From a virus, in the IMG/VR virus record IMGVR_UViG_3300044568_002742, positions 1-64,000 of that record: a stretch of 64,000 nucleotides of DNA; one strand, given 5' to 3'. Each line of letters starts with the position of its first letter. Position 1 is the stretch's first letter. The notes under the pieces were generated by a model. It ran no database searches. It saw nothing but the letters and a program-made list of their open reading frames with translations, and was not told the DNA's origin. Positions 14,657 through 21,868 of the stretch are shown piece by piece. The position numbers were made by a program, and so were the translations under genes.

Positions 14657-14803
14657 CCGATTATTACTGTAAGGGACGATGCCTAAGAGGATGACCGTAT
14701 ATTTTGGGGTGGGTCAGCATCAATGAACCCCATTAGGGCAAGTCGCATTTTTGAATGGACACACTATATTTTTTTGGGTGTAGCCTTGCCAATATTAAGA
14801 TTA
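14657..14803 (+). ncRNA. Structured untranslated region, possible small RNA
   Basis: No ORF. GGGGT (14706-14710) pairs with ACCCC (14727-14731), and GGCAAG near 14737 can pair with CTTGCC near 14785. It runs into the terminator that follows, so it is either a long 3' UTR or a processed RNA. Confidence 0.4.
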
Positions 14804-14839
14804 GGATATAATAGAAACTACTATTATATCCTTTTTTTT
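14804..14839 (+). terminator. Rho-independent terminator
   Basis: GGATATAATAG, loop AAACTA, CTATTATATCC: a perfect 11 bp stem followed by eight T. Confidence 0.9.
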
Positions 14840-14853
14840 GTTTAAAATAAAGT

Positions 14854-14881
14854 TTGACAAACCTATTCAATATGTTATACT
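14854..14881 (+). promoter_or_regulatory. Sigma-70-type promoter
   Basis: TTGACA (14854-14859), 16 nt spacer, TATACT (14876-14881). Drives 14911-15204. Confidence 0.78.
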
Positions 14882-14910
14882 AATCACAACTTAAACGAGG
14901 AGCAAATCAA

Positions 14911-15204
14911 ATGAATGAATTAACTTATACTATCATCAATGGTCAATGGGACAAAATTCAAATGTCAAGTGGTCGTGGATCGGTACTGACTACCTATGAT
15001 AAACTGGTAGAATTATTTGGCGAACCTGAAATAACCAATTGCGGTAAGACTCAGGTAGAATGGGATATTGAATGGAGTGATGGCACAATATCGACTATCT
15101 ATGATTGGAAATGCTATGGTGAAGAACCAGAAGAAATAACCGAATGGAACATTGGTGGCTTTGATGGCAACTCATTATACTATGTTGAAGAACTGCTAAA
15201 ATAA
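14911..15204 (+). CDS. Conserved small phage protein
   Basis: 97 aa. TYDKLVELFGEPE...KTQVEWDIEWSDGTISTIYDWK...EWNIGG resembles a small family common in phages; role unknown. GGAGCAAATC leader. Confidence 0.75.
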   Translation: MNELTYTIINGQWDKIQMSSGRGSVLTTYDKLVELFGEPEITNCGKTQVEWDIEWSDGTISTIYDWKCYGEEPEEITEWNIGGFDGNSLYYVEELLK

Positions 15205-15206
15205 AT

Positions 15207-15234
15207 TTGACAAATGTGTCTGGTATGTTATACT
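15207..15234 (+). promoter_or_regulatory. Sigma-70-type promoter with inverted repeat
   Basis: TTGACA (15207-15212), 16 nt spacer, TATACT (15229-15234). GTCTGGTAT-GTT-ATACTAGAC. Confidence 0.82.
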
Positions 15235-15263
15235 AGACTGACTTTAACAAAGGAGCAAATAAA

Positions 15264-15563
15264 ATGGCAATAGATTACCGAGTAACAGTATTCATCCCAG
15301 ACGAAGTTCTACACCATTATTGGGAAGATGGATTAAAGACTGGATTGGAAATGCTATCATTTGAAGGCGACATAGAAGATGTTTATTGTGGTAACTGGGT
15401 AGTTGAGTTTGATGCGTACAATAAAGCCGTCAATGCGGAAATCGAACTGGAAGCATTAGTTGAACGATATACGTTATCATATAAACGATTGACTTCCGCG
15501 AAGGAAATGACCATTGCGGAGATTGAAGAAAAGTTAGGACATCCAATCAAGATAGTAAAATAA
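15264..15563 (+). CDS. Early protein
   Basis: 99 aa, not recognised; soluble, acidic N half and basic C half. GGAGCAAATA leader. Confidence 0.72.
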   Translation: MAIDYRVTVFIPDEVLHHYWEDGLKTGLEMLSFEGDIEDVYCGNWVVEFDAYNKAVNAEIELEALVERYTLSYKRLTSAKEMTIAEIEEKLGHPIKIVK

Positions 15564-15565
15564 AT

Positions 15566-15594
15566 TTGACAAGTGGTTATTATTCCATTATAAT
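15566..15594 (+). promoter_or_regulatory. Sigma-70-type promoter with perfect 11 bp inverted repeat
   Basis: TTGACA (15566-15571), 17 nt spacer, TATAAT (15589-15594). GTGGTTATTAT (15573-15583) pairs with ATAATAACCAC (15590-15600), loop TCCATT. Confidence 0.88.
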
Positions 15595-15622
15595 AACCAC
15601 AACATCAACCGAGGAGCAAATC

Positions 15623-15775
15623 ATGGAATTAACATATAGTACAACATTGTACTTTGAAGTACCAGAAGAATATACCCCAGATGAATATATAAGATTCTTG
15701 GAAAAATTCCCAAGAATGGATATGGTTAGTTTTGCAACTGATGTCGGTGATGGTGGATGGGGAGTAGAAGAATGA
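15623..15775 (+). CDS. Small acidic early protein
   Basis: 50 aa, not recognised, ending TDVGDGGWGVEE. GGAGCAAATC-ATG decides the start. Confidence 0.68.
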   Translation: MELTYSTTLYFEVPEEYTPDEYIRFLEKFPRMDMVSFATDVGDGGWGVEE

Positions 15776-15825
15776 ATACAATAGATTTAAAATTATCATT
15801 ATCAACAAAGGAGCAAAGATCATGA
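15772..15825 (+). CDS. 17-codon coupling ORF
   Basis: ATGA overlap with the preceding gene and ATGA overlap with the next. It encodes MNTIDLKLSLSTKEQRS across the leader of 15822-16016. It may only serve translational coupling, or be chance. Confidence 0.3.
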   Translation: MNTIDLKLSLSTKEQRS

Positions 15826-16016
15826 GTTGTTTTTTCGGTATCACTAAGGCGAAGAAAGAAGCATTCATTAAAGCATATATGAACACAACCGCGCGGGTAA
15901 GTGAAGAAGAATTGCGGGAGTTCTTTTATGACCACAATACAGTAGCAGAAGCAGATCATATTATGGACTGTTGGTTGCTATGGTGTGATGGATTTGAACA
16001 TAACGGGGTGGTATAA
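15822..16016 (+). CDS. Small early protein
   Basis: 64 aa, not recognised; contains CFFGITKAKKEAF and two Cys/Trp residues late. GGAGCAAAGATC leader. Confidence 0.7.
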   Translation: MSCFFGITKAKKEAFIKAYMNTTARVSEEELREFFYDHNTVAEADHIMDCWLLWCDGFEHNGVV

Positions 16017-16189
16017 TGAAAAAGATTAATTTAGAGATGAGTTTAGAACAGTTCTTATCATTAAAGGCATTGCTCTTATATGTATTGGATAACGAGCAGG
16101 ACAGTTATGATGAGTATGTAGAGGAATGTGGTGATATGGGTAACCATATCTACTCATATGCCTTATCGGTAGCAGAAGCCCTTAAATAA
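16016..16189 (+). CDS. Small acidic early protein
   Basis: 57 aa (MKKINLEMSLEQFLSLKALL...), helical, not recognised. TAATG overlap with the preceding gene. Confidence 0.68.
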   Translation: MKKINLEMSLEQFLSLKALLLYVLDNEQDSYDEYVEECGDMGNHIYSYALSVAEALK

Positions 16190-16203
16190 AATTGGAGTAC
16201 AAC

Positions 16204-16356
16204 ATGATTGACTTAACCAAGCTGGAACATCTAGTAGAAGAAATCACCGATATGTCAGCCGACCAACTTTGGGATTTGGCTAAGTTGTTAAACCGAGCCA
16301 GTCCTGTTAATGCCAATATATTAAAAGCAGACCTTGACTTTGTTGAATCAATGTAA
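16204..16356 (+). CDS. Small helical early protein
   Basis: 50 aa (MIDLTKLEHLVEEITDMSAD...), not recognised. GGAGTACAAC leader. Its last codons contain the next promoter. Confidence 0.68.
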   Translation: MIDLTKLEHLVEEITDMSADQLWDLAKLLNRASPVNANILKADLDFVESM

Positions 16357-16362
16357 TATAAT
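16334..16362 (+). promoter_or_regulatory. Sigma-70-type promoter inside a gene end
   Basis: TTGACT (16334-16339), 17 nt spacer, TATAAT (16357-16362); the -10 box abuts the stop codon of 16204-16356. Confidence 0.72.
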
Positions 16363-16392
16363 AATCACACATTAACACATTGGAGCAAGCAA

Positions 16393-16557
16393 ATGAACAT
16401 ATATGAAATAACATTATCCAATAGATTGAATGAAGATGAGTTTGTTCTTTCAATCGGTACTGCGGTAGATGAGGAAACAGCAATCAAAGAATGCTTAGAA
16501 ACATTTACCTTTCATGATATCGAATCTATCAATATCATTCCAGAAGAATTCTACTAG
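16393..16557 (+). CDS. Small early protein
   Basis: 54 aa (MNIYEITLSNRLNEDEFVLS...), not recognised. Its layout is similar to 13606-13773: a strand, then an acidic helix. GGAGCAAGCAA leader. Confidence 0.68.
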   Translation: MNIYEITLSNRLNEDEFVLSIGTAVDEETAIKECLETFTFHDIESINIIPEEFY

Positions 16558-16566
16558 GAGCAAGAC

Positions 16567-17187
16567 ATGGGATTAGATCAATATTTTTATGCCAGCAAGA
16601 CCTTATCGGCATTCAAGAAGAAAGAGAAGCTATATATTGATTATTTCAATACTGTAGACGAACCAGATATGGACACCGATGAGGGATTATTCGTATCTGA
16701 ATTTTGGGGCAATGGTGCGGTAATCAGTAAAGGCTTAGACGGATTGCCTACCTTAGATGGACAAGTCGGTACTATACGGATGGTTAAACGTATGGGTGAT
16801 ACCTATCAGGTAAGCACAGAAGCAATGTATTGGAGAAAATCCAATCAAGTTCATAATTGGTTTGTAGAACATCCACAAGGTGGCATTGATGATTGCGGGT
16901 ATCATCCAGTAGGTGTGAATCATTTGGTGGATTTGCAAGAACGCGTCACTCAGATATTAGATGGGTTGGTGATGCCAAGAGGTAATAAACCCAACTGGAT
17001 GGCACCATCAGTTAATGAATCAACTGCGAGGAAGTTATTACCTGCCACAAGTGGTTTCTTCTTTGGCTCTACGGATTATAACGAATGGTATTTTTATGAT
17101 TTACATGAAACCAAGAAGTTTTTACGAAAAGTATTGAAGCAGTCTACACGCAAGAATTGGTCGTTCATGTATCACAGTTCTTGGTAG
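16567..17187 (+). CDS. Conserved phage protein (MGLDQY family)
   Basis: 206 aa. It begins MGLDQYFYASK and carries EAMYWRKSNQVHNWFVEH, a His/Trp segment, and ATSGFFFGSTDYNEWYFYDL, the signature of a widespread phage family of unknown function. GGAGCAAGAC leader; follows 16393 directly. Confidence 0.8.
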   Translation: MGLDQYFYASKTLSAFKKKEKLYIDYFNTVDEPDMDTDEGLFVSEFWGNGAVISKGLDGLPTLDGQVGTIRMVKRMGDTYQVSTEAMYWRKSNQVHNWFVEHPQGGIDDCGYHPVGVNHLVDLQERVTQILDGLVMPRGNKPNWMAPSVNESTARKLLPATSGFFFGSTDYNEWYFYDLHETKKFLRKVLKQSTRKNWSFMYHSSW

Positions 17188-17195
17188 AGAGAGAG

Positions 17196-17224
17196 TTGAC
17201 ATAATCAATATGAGCCATTATAAT
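17196..17224 (+). promoter_or_regulatory. Sigma-70-type promoter with perfect 20 bp palindrome
   Basis: TTGACA (17196-17201), 17 nt spacer, TATAAT (17219-17224). TGAGCCATTA and TAATGGCTCA meet without a loop (17211-17230), centred on the -10. Confidence 0.88.
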
Positions 17225-17253
17225 GGCTCATCAACAAATAGGAGCAAAATCAC

Positions 17254-17325
17254 ATGATAGTAGCAATAACGGTATTATTTCTCGGTAGCGTCGTATTTGG
17301 TTATCTTTTAGCGAGGTGGTTATAA
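17254..17325 (+). CDS. Membrane micropeptide
   Basis: 23 aa, one membrane helix (AITVLFLGSVVFGYLL) ending ARWL. GCGAGGTGGTTATAATG encodes its end and also gives the ribosome-binding site for the next gene, the same trick as in the 1-3723 array. GGAGCAAAATC leader. Confidence 0.6.
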   Translation: MIVAITVLFLGSVVFGYLLARWL

Positions 17326-17495
17326 TGTATCAAGTTCATTACCATAATGGCATCATCTCATTTCATACAACCTTGGATAATGCAAAACTACTAGCACGCA
17401 AAGAACAAATAGATTACCAGATAATCGATACGGGGATAAATGAAATAATATGGGATATCAATGATGATATCTTGGAACATCTCGAAAGTACTTGA
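17325..17495 (+). CDS. Small early protein
   Basis: 56 aa (MYQVHYHNGIISFHTTLDNA...), not recognised. TAATG overlap with the preceding micropeptide. Confidence 0.68.
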   Translation: MYQVHYHNGIISFHTTLDNAKLLARKEQIDYQIIDTGINEIIWDINDDILEHLEST

Positions 17496-17661
17496 TTTAT
17501 ATAAAGATTAAATTAAAACGCGTTTAAACAGCATTATAATTACCACTACCCTTGGTGGTACCAAGGGTAAGGTATTTTAAGTGTTGAAAAAGTGAAAAAG
17601 TCTCTTATAAGCTATTGATTTATAAGAGGTGAAAACTAAGTTTTTTTCTGTAGAATAAAGC
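17496..17661 (+). ncRNA. Gene-free stretch with two strong hairpins
   Basis: TATAAT (17535-17540) is followed by TACCCTTGG-TGGTA-CCAAGGGTA (17547-17569) and then CTCTTATAA...TTATAAGAG (17602-17628), with T7 at 17641. It may be a small RNA or a terminator region; no ORF is seen. Confidence 0.4.
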
Positions 17662-17689
17662 TTGACAGGATGTTTTAATGTGTTATAAT
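17662..17689 (+). promoter_or_regulatory. Sigma-70-type promoter
   Basis: TTGACA (17662-17667), 16 nt spacer, TATAAT (17684-17689). Confidence 0.78.
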
Positions 17690-17717
17690 AACTCATCATC
17701 ACAACTAGGAGCAATAT

Positions 17718-17936
17718 ATGAATGACATTGAATTAAACGCCATCAAGATATCGACAAGATTTCACTTCAGTGAAGTGGAAGATGATGAGTTGGAAATCTA
17801 TGGAGCATTATCTAATTCGGATACCGATGATGAGTTCCCCTATGTGGTATGGCGACCATTTGAAGATATGGCTAATGATCAATTATGGGATAGTGTTGAG
17901 GCATTGAAGGACGATATCATGAGGACATTTAAATGA
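17718..17936 (+). CDS. Acidic early protein
   Basis: 72 aa, not recognised (EVEDDELEIYGALSNSDTDDEF). GGAGCAATAT leader; ATGA overlap with the next gene. Confidence 0.7.
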   Translation: MNDIELNAIKISTRFHFSEVEDDELEIYGALSNSDTDDEFPYVVWRPFEDMANDQLWDSVEALKDDIMRTFK

Positions 17937-18166
17937 AGACATTTGATAAAACACTTAATATTGATGCCAGTAAATTTACAACTTATGCAGTAAAGAGAAA
18001 GCTAGAAGATATCTTATTGGATATCTATGGTGATAACTTACATAAAGAACGATATGTGGAACAATCTTTGTCCAATGACCCACAGGTATTATTTCTATAT
18101 TATTCTGATATGAAACATGTTGCAACATGGAATAGTAATAAACGAGGTGGTTGGATATTTTGTTGA
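17933..18166 (+). CDS. Small early protein
   Basis: 77 aa, not recognised. Ends KRGGWIFC; its TGA stop is inside the TTGACA of the next promoter. Confidence 0.7.
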   Translation: MKTFDKTLNIDASKFTTYAVKRKLEDILLDIYGDNLHKERYVEQSLSNDPQVLFLYYSDMKHVATWNSNKRGGWIFC

Positions 18167-18190
18167 CAGGATGTTTTAATGTGTTATAAT
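18163..18190 (+). promoter_or_regulatory. Sigma-70-type promoter overlapping a stop codon
   Basis: TTGACA (18163-18168), 16 nt spacer identical to the 17662 promoter, TATAAT (18185-18190). Confidence 0.8.
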
Positions 18191-18218
18191 AGTCCTAACT
18201 TAAACGAAGGAGCATAAC

Positions 18219-18446
18219 ATGTTGAAACCAGAGATAAGACGGTATAGTGAAATTGCACAAACATTTATCACTAATGATAGCAAACGACATAACGGTAATG
18301 GAGAGATATGCTATCCATATGCCTTTGGTTATAGCTTATCAGAGATGGCTTGGACTCTTGAAAAATTATCATTGAATAAAAGACAAATAAAAATATTAAA
18401 AGAGTTGACAACAAAGCTAGAAGCTGATATAATAGATATAACTTAA
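18219..18446 (+). CDS. Small early protein
   Basis: 75 aa, not recognised; C-terminal helix KRQIKILKELTTKLEADI. GGAGCATAAC leader. Its last 14 codons contain the next promoter. Confidence 0.7.
   Translation: MLKPEIRRYSEIAQTFITNDSKRHNGNGEICYPYAFGYSLSEMAWTLEKLSLNKRQIKILKELTTKLEADIIDIT
18405..18433 (+). promoter_or_regulatory. Sigma-70-type promoter inside a gene
   Basis: TTGACA (18405-18410), 17 nt spacer, TATAAT (18428-18433), all within the coding region of 18219-18446. Confidence 0.75.
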
Positions 18447-18459
18447 CTGGGAGCAGATC

Positions 18460-18630
18460 ATGAACATAGAAGCAAAACGACTAGCAGTAATTGAGGATGC
18501 CTTTGATACTTGTTTGAATGATAGCCATTATTTGATGTTCATCTTAAAAGATCACTATGGTAATTTATCAGATGAAGATGTTGAAAAATATTATGAAGAT
18601 GCGTTTGGTGATAAGCCAGATTGCTTGTAG
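18460..18630 (+). CDS. Small acidic early protein
   Basis: 56 aa (MNIEAKRLAVIEDAFDTCLN...), helical, not recognised. GGGAGCAGATC leader. Confidence 0.68.
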   Translation: MNIEAKRLAVIEDAFDTCLNDSHYLMFILKDHYGNLSDEDVEKYYEDAFGDKPDCL

Positions 18631-18640
18631 GAAATAAAAC

Positions 18641-18669
18641 TTGACAATGTGGTTATTACTCGATATAAT
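18641..18669 (+). promoter_or_regulatory. Sigma-70-type promoter with 10 bp inverted repeat
   Basis: TTGACA (18641-18646), 17 nt spacer, TATAAT (18664-18669). GTGGTTATTA pairs with TAATAACCAC. Confidence 0.85.
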
Positions 18670-18699
18670 AACCACAACATAAATTAACTGGAGCAGAGA

Positions 18700-19488
18700 A
18701 TGAATTTACTAGAAAGTGATGAACAAATTATGGAACGTCTTAGAGAACGATTTGAAATTCTCGAGGATATGACCAAAGCATGTAAGGCAGGCAAGGTACG
18801 GGCATTATTAGTTAGTGGTGCGCCTGGGGTAGGTAAGAGTTTCGGTGTAGAGAAAGTTCTAAGTGGACATGATGTATTCGCCACTATAGCACAAGACAAA
18901 TCACTTAAGAAATATGAAGTAGTTAAAGGTGCCATTACCGCACTGGGATTGTATGCCAAGTTATATGAATATAAAGGTGATAAGAACATATTGGTATTTG
19001 ATGATTGTGATAACTTGTTCTATGATGAATTATCATTGAACTTATTGAAAGCGGCATTGGATACAAGCGAGAAGCGTACATTAAATTGGAATGCAGAAAG
19101 TTATAAATTGAGAGATGAAGGCATTCCTAGTTCATTTGAATTCAAAGGCGGAGTGGTATTCATCACCAATGTAGATTTTGAACATATCCGTAGTAAGAAA
19201 TTGCGCGACCATTTAGCCGCATTATCTTCACGATGTCATTACTTGGATTTGACAATTCATAGTGAACGTGATAAGATTTTACGAATTAAACAGATCGTCG
19301 CTGATGGGATGTTAAATAAACATCAAATAACAGAAGAAGATAAAATTGATGTAGTGAACTTCATTACAGAAAATAAACAACACCTGAGAGAGTTGTCATT
19401 ACGTACAGTTATAAAATGTGCTGACTTGTGTGCTAGTTTCCCAGATAAATGGAAACGTGTCGCAGAAATGACATTAATGAAAAAGTAA
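18700..19488 (+). CDS. AAA+ ATPase of viral origin
   Basis: 262 aa. Walker A GAPGVGKS (about residues 40-47), Walker B ILVFDDCD, a sensor-1-like VVFITN with Asn, and later Arg residues (SSRCHYLDL) fit a small AAA+ ATPase. Related phage proteins exist, but the substrate is not known. It carries no DNA-binding domain that I can see. The anti-RBS RNA lies directly downstream, perhaps on the same transcript. GGAGCAGAGA leader. Confidence 0.82.
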   Translation: MNLLESDEQIMERLRERFEILEDMTKACKAGKVRALLVSGAPGVGKSFGVEKVLSGHDVFATIAQDKSLKKYEVVKGAITALGLYAKLYEYKGDKNILVFDDCDNLFYDELSLNLLKAALDTSEKRTLNWNAESYKLRDEGIPSSFEFKGGVVFITNVDFEHIRSKKLRDHLAALSSRCHYLDLTIHSERDKILRIKQIVADGMLNKHQITEEDKIDVVNFITENKQHLRELSLRTVIKCADLCASFPDKWKRVAEMTLMKK

Positions 19489-19489
19489 A

Positions 19490-19680
19490 ACCCCCCCCCA
19501 GAGGCGCAAGCCTCAATAATAGATAAGTGAGTAGGATTGCTCCCTGAAAACTTATCCAATAAAGTATTGAATAGGAAGGATTGCTCCCCTGATAATTCAT
19601 TACTCCTGAGGACATTGTCCTCATTAACAAGCCCTAATATCGACGGTTGCTCCCCTAGATATCAGGGCTTTTTTTTGTTT
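19490..19680 (+). ncRNA. Multi-hairpin RNA with three anti-RBS loops
   Basis: No ORF. Hairpins in order: GAGGC-GCAA-GCCTC (19501-19514); GATAAGT/ACTTATC (19522-19556); TGAAT/ATTCA (19568-19599); GAGGAC-ATT-GTCCTC (about 19608-19622); AAGCCCT...AGGGCTT with T8 (terminator). The second, third and last each present TTGCTCC (19537-19543, 19581-19587, 19647-19653) between the stem arms. TTGCTCC is the exact complement of GGAGCAA, the ribosome-binding site of most early genes. Inference: a trans-acting translational repressor RNA, made from its own promoter or processed from the AAA+ transcript. Confidence 0.65.
19630..19677 (+). terminator. Rho-independent terminator of the anti-RBS RNA
   Basis: AAGCCCTAATATC pairs with GATATCAGGGCTT around a loop holding GGTTGCTCCCC, followed by eight T. 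Confidence 0.88.
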
Positions 19681-19686
19681 AGGCTA

Positions 19687-19714
19687 TTGACAAAGTAATC
19701 CAATCAAGTATAAT
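19687..19714 (+). promoter_or_regulatory. Sigma-70-type promoter
   Basis: TTGACA (19687-19692), 16 nt spacer, TATAAT (19709-19714). Confidence 0.78.
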
Positions 19715-19746
19715 AGACACATCATCAACACCTTGGAGCAAATACC

Positions 19747-20421
19747 ATGACAATAGTTAAAGCAAAGTTAGTCCTCGACATTACCTATGATACCACAGAA
19801 TTACAGGAAGATGGTGCGGATTTAGTTAAAGGACATTTAGAAGCATTGATGGATACTATATCTGGCGATGGCGATTTATCAGGTTATAATGATATGACAG
19901 TTGAGGAATGGTCGGTAAAGGTTGCCACTCATGAAATCAAAACCCGTATCACCTATGATGAATTTGAAGAAAAGTATCAACCGATTAAGAATCATTTAGA
20001 TGATAACGCATCCTATGATGGGGTTATGTATGAAACCTTTGGTGATGAAGTCCAATATATTTTATCACTAGCTAATGACGAACATCATAAAGAAAGAGTA
20101 TGGACAGTCATTGGTGATTGTAATGCCACAGTGGTAGTATCGGGTTATCATTTGGTCAATAGACTTGGTTATATTATCACCAGTAAGCCATTAGAGCAAG
20201 ACTACATGGAGGTATATGACCCAGACTTAATCAAAGCAGTAGGCGATGAAGTATATTGGGAAGATTGCGACAATGATGAATCTTCTGGTTATTACACCAT
20301 AGCGAAAATTAAAACACCAAGTGGTAAATTGACTGGTACTAGCGATGACGATGATACCATCATTCTATTAACTAATGAAGATGGTGCTGAAACCGAAGTA
20401 TGCTATTACGAAATATCTTAA
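19747..20421 (+). CDS. Acidic early protein
   Basis: 224 aa, not recognised; acidic, beta-rich, with EVYWEDCDNDESSGYYTIAKI near the C terminus. The leader GGAGCAAATACC is a match for the anti-RBS RNA. Confidence 0.75.
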   Translation: MTIVKAKLVLDITYDTTELQEDGADLVKGHLEALMDTISGDGDLSGYNDMTVEEWSVKVATHEIKTRITYDEFEEKYQPIKNHLDDNASYDGVMYETFGDEVQYILSLANDEHHKERVWTVIGDCNATVVVSGYHLVNRLGYIITSKPLEQDYMEVYDPDLIKAVGDEVYWEDCDNDESSGYYTIAKIKTPSGKLTGTSDDDDTIILLTNEDGAETEVCYYEIS

Positions 20422-20452
20422 CAATGCTAGCTGTATCATAGGCGTATAATGC

Positions 20453-20481
20453 TTGACATGCTGGGTAGTATCATGTATACT
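20453..20481 (+). promoter_or_regulatory. Sigma-70-type promoter with perfect 11 bp inverted repeat
   Basis: TTGACA (20453-20458), 17 nt spacer, TATACT (20476-20481). CTGGGTAGTAT (20461-20471) pairs with ATACTACCCAG (20477-20487), loop CATGT. A GCTAGCTGT element lies at 20426-20434. Confidence 0.88.
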
Positions 20482-20507
20482 ACCCAGAACAAATGAAGGA
20501 AAAGACA

Positions 20508-20669
20508 ATGCAGGAATATGACGTAACATTAAGAGAGTATCACGAGGGTAGATGGTTGGATGAAATTGTATTTGAATGTTCAGCCGATGACCACGCACAT
20601 GCTCAAGAACAAGCAGAGAATGCCTACCCAGATTGTATAGTGATGAGAGTAGAATTATATGAACAGTAA
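20508..20669 (+). CDS. Small acidic early protein
   Basis: 53 aa (MQEYDVTLREYHEGRWLDEI...), not recognised. AAGGAAAAGACA leader, different from the GGAGCA type. Overlaps the next gene. Confidence 0.68.
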   Translation: MQEYDVTLREYHEGRWLDEIVFECSADDHAHAQEQAENAYPDCIVMRVELYEQ

Positions 20670-20835
20670 CGGACATTATATCAGCACTCATGCGAGGGCT
20701 ATTGCCCCGATGAATGAAATAAAACATGAAACAGATGTAATGATATACACGATCATAATTGCAATCTTTATATCAATCATAATCAGCTGTGTGAATGATA
20801 TCAGTAATTCAATAGAAAAGCTATGGAAAAATTAG
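20659..20835 (+). CDS. Small membrane protein
   Basis: 58 aa with one strong membrane segment (MIYTIIIAIFISIIISC) flanked by a soluble N terminus. It overlaps both neighbours, so translation is probably coupled. Confidence 0.62.
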   Translation: MNSNGHYISTHARAIAPMNEIKHETDVMIYTIIIAIFISIIISCVNDISNSIEKLWKN

Positions 20836-21368
20836 AAAGAGATACCCCCGAGCTATTAATCACCATAGATAATTTTTTATCCAAGAGTGATAACAAAATA
20901 ATAACTGATGCCTTTTTAGCACAGAGTGGATTAAGGTGGACTGATAATGATATCAATAATGTCAATAAAGAAAAAGATTTGGTTACATCTAAAATTTTAA
21001 ATGAAGTTAATAAGCATTTTAGTTTAGAGAACATGGTAGGATATGAAGGCTGGGCTAGATGGAATAATAGTATTCCGGATTGGCATTATGATGTAGATGA
21101 ACATGTGTGGTTTCATGACAAAATAATGAAAACACCTATATGTAGTATTGTCTACTATGGTGTGATTAAAGATTTAGTTGGTGGTGAATTCGTTTCAGAA
21201 ACACATAGCATAAAACCTAAAGAAAATATGTTATTGATATTTGCACCAAAAATATACCATAAGGTAAATCAATATACTGGTGAACGTATGGGTATTGCCA
21301 TTAACCCATGGGCATTCAAACCCGCTGATTACGTTATACAACCCAGCAGAACCAGAGCTATTTTTTAA
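20823..21368 (+). CDS. 2OG-Fe(II) oxygenase
   Basis: 181 aa. DWHYDVDEHVW supplies the HxD metal motif; the distal His is in APKIYHKV and the 2OG-binding Arg in GERMGIAINPW. Prolyl-hydroxylase-like double-stranded beta-helix fold by motif. The substrate is unknown. One of three such enzymes in the window. Confidence 0.82.
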   Translation: MEKLERDTPELLITIDNFLSKSDNKIITDAFLAQSGLRWTDNDINNVNKEKDLVTSKILNEVNKHFSLENMVGYEGWARWNNSIPDWHYDVDEHVWFHDKIMKTPICSIVYYGVIKDLVGGEFVSETHSIKPKENMLLIFAPKIYHKVNQYTGERMGIAINPWAFKPADYVIQPSRTRAIF

Positions 21369-21369
21369 C

Positions 21370-21398
21370 TTGACTTACTGAAGCAGACATGACATAAT
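21370..21398 (+). promoter_or_regulatory. Sigma-70-type promoter with inverted repeat
   Basis: TTGACT (21370-21375), 17 nt spacer, CATAAT (21393-21398). AGACAT pairs with ATGTCT across the -10. A GCTAGCTGTATATAT element follows at 21415. Confidence 0.65.
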
Positions 21399-21441
21399 GT
21401 CTGACAACACACTTGCTAGCTGTATATATGGGAGGGGAAGA

Positions 21442-21702
21442 ATGAAATCATGTCCAATGTTGGAAAAAGCCTATCAGGCAGAATATTACAAGAATAATAT
21501 CGAGAAGATTAAAGAACAACGTAGACAATATTACCAGAATAACAAAGCTGCATTTGCTGCCAGAGGGAGGGCATCACGCGCTGCCAACCCAGAACTAACC
21601 AAACTGGTAGATAGATTGATTTATGAAAGAACACGCGAGGATAAGATTGCCAGATCAAAAGCACGTTATTGGAAATTGAAGAAAGAAAGAGAAGAAGCAT
21701 AA
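21442..21702 (+). CDS. Basic coiled-coil-like protein
   Basis: 86 aa, Lys/Arg/Gln-rich (YYKNNIEKIKEQRRQYYQNN...KARYWKLKKEREEA). It resembles the repeat region of the HNH proteins at 4367-6018 without the HNH core, so it could be a remnant or a nucleic-acid-binding protein. The start follows GGAGGGGAAGA. Confidence 0.7.
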   Translation: MKSCPMLEKAYQAEYYKNNIEKIKEQRRQYYQNNKAAFAARGRASRAANPELTKLVDRLIYERTREDKIARSKARYWKLKKEREEA

Positions 21703-21866
21703 TGTATATTTTATTAATAGCACTATATAGTGGTGAGGTACTTCACACCTATCACGATACCTCCCAGGAATGTGAACGGGCATTATACCAGGCGATTGAT
21801 GAGGGCAGGAGAAAAAAGATAGCGGATATTAAATGTTTTGATGCCAAAACTTACTATCAGGATTGA
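21702..21866 (+). CDS. Small early protein
   Basis: 54 aa (MYILLIALYSGEVLHTYHDT...), TAATG-overlap start. The N terminus is hydrophobic but short. Not recognised. Confidence 0.68.
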   Translation: MYILLIALYSGEVLHTYHDTSQECERALYQAIDEGRRKKIADIKCFDAKTYYQD

Positions 21867-21868
21867 CT

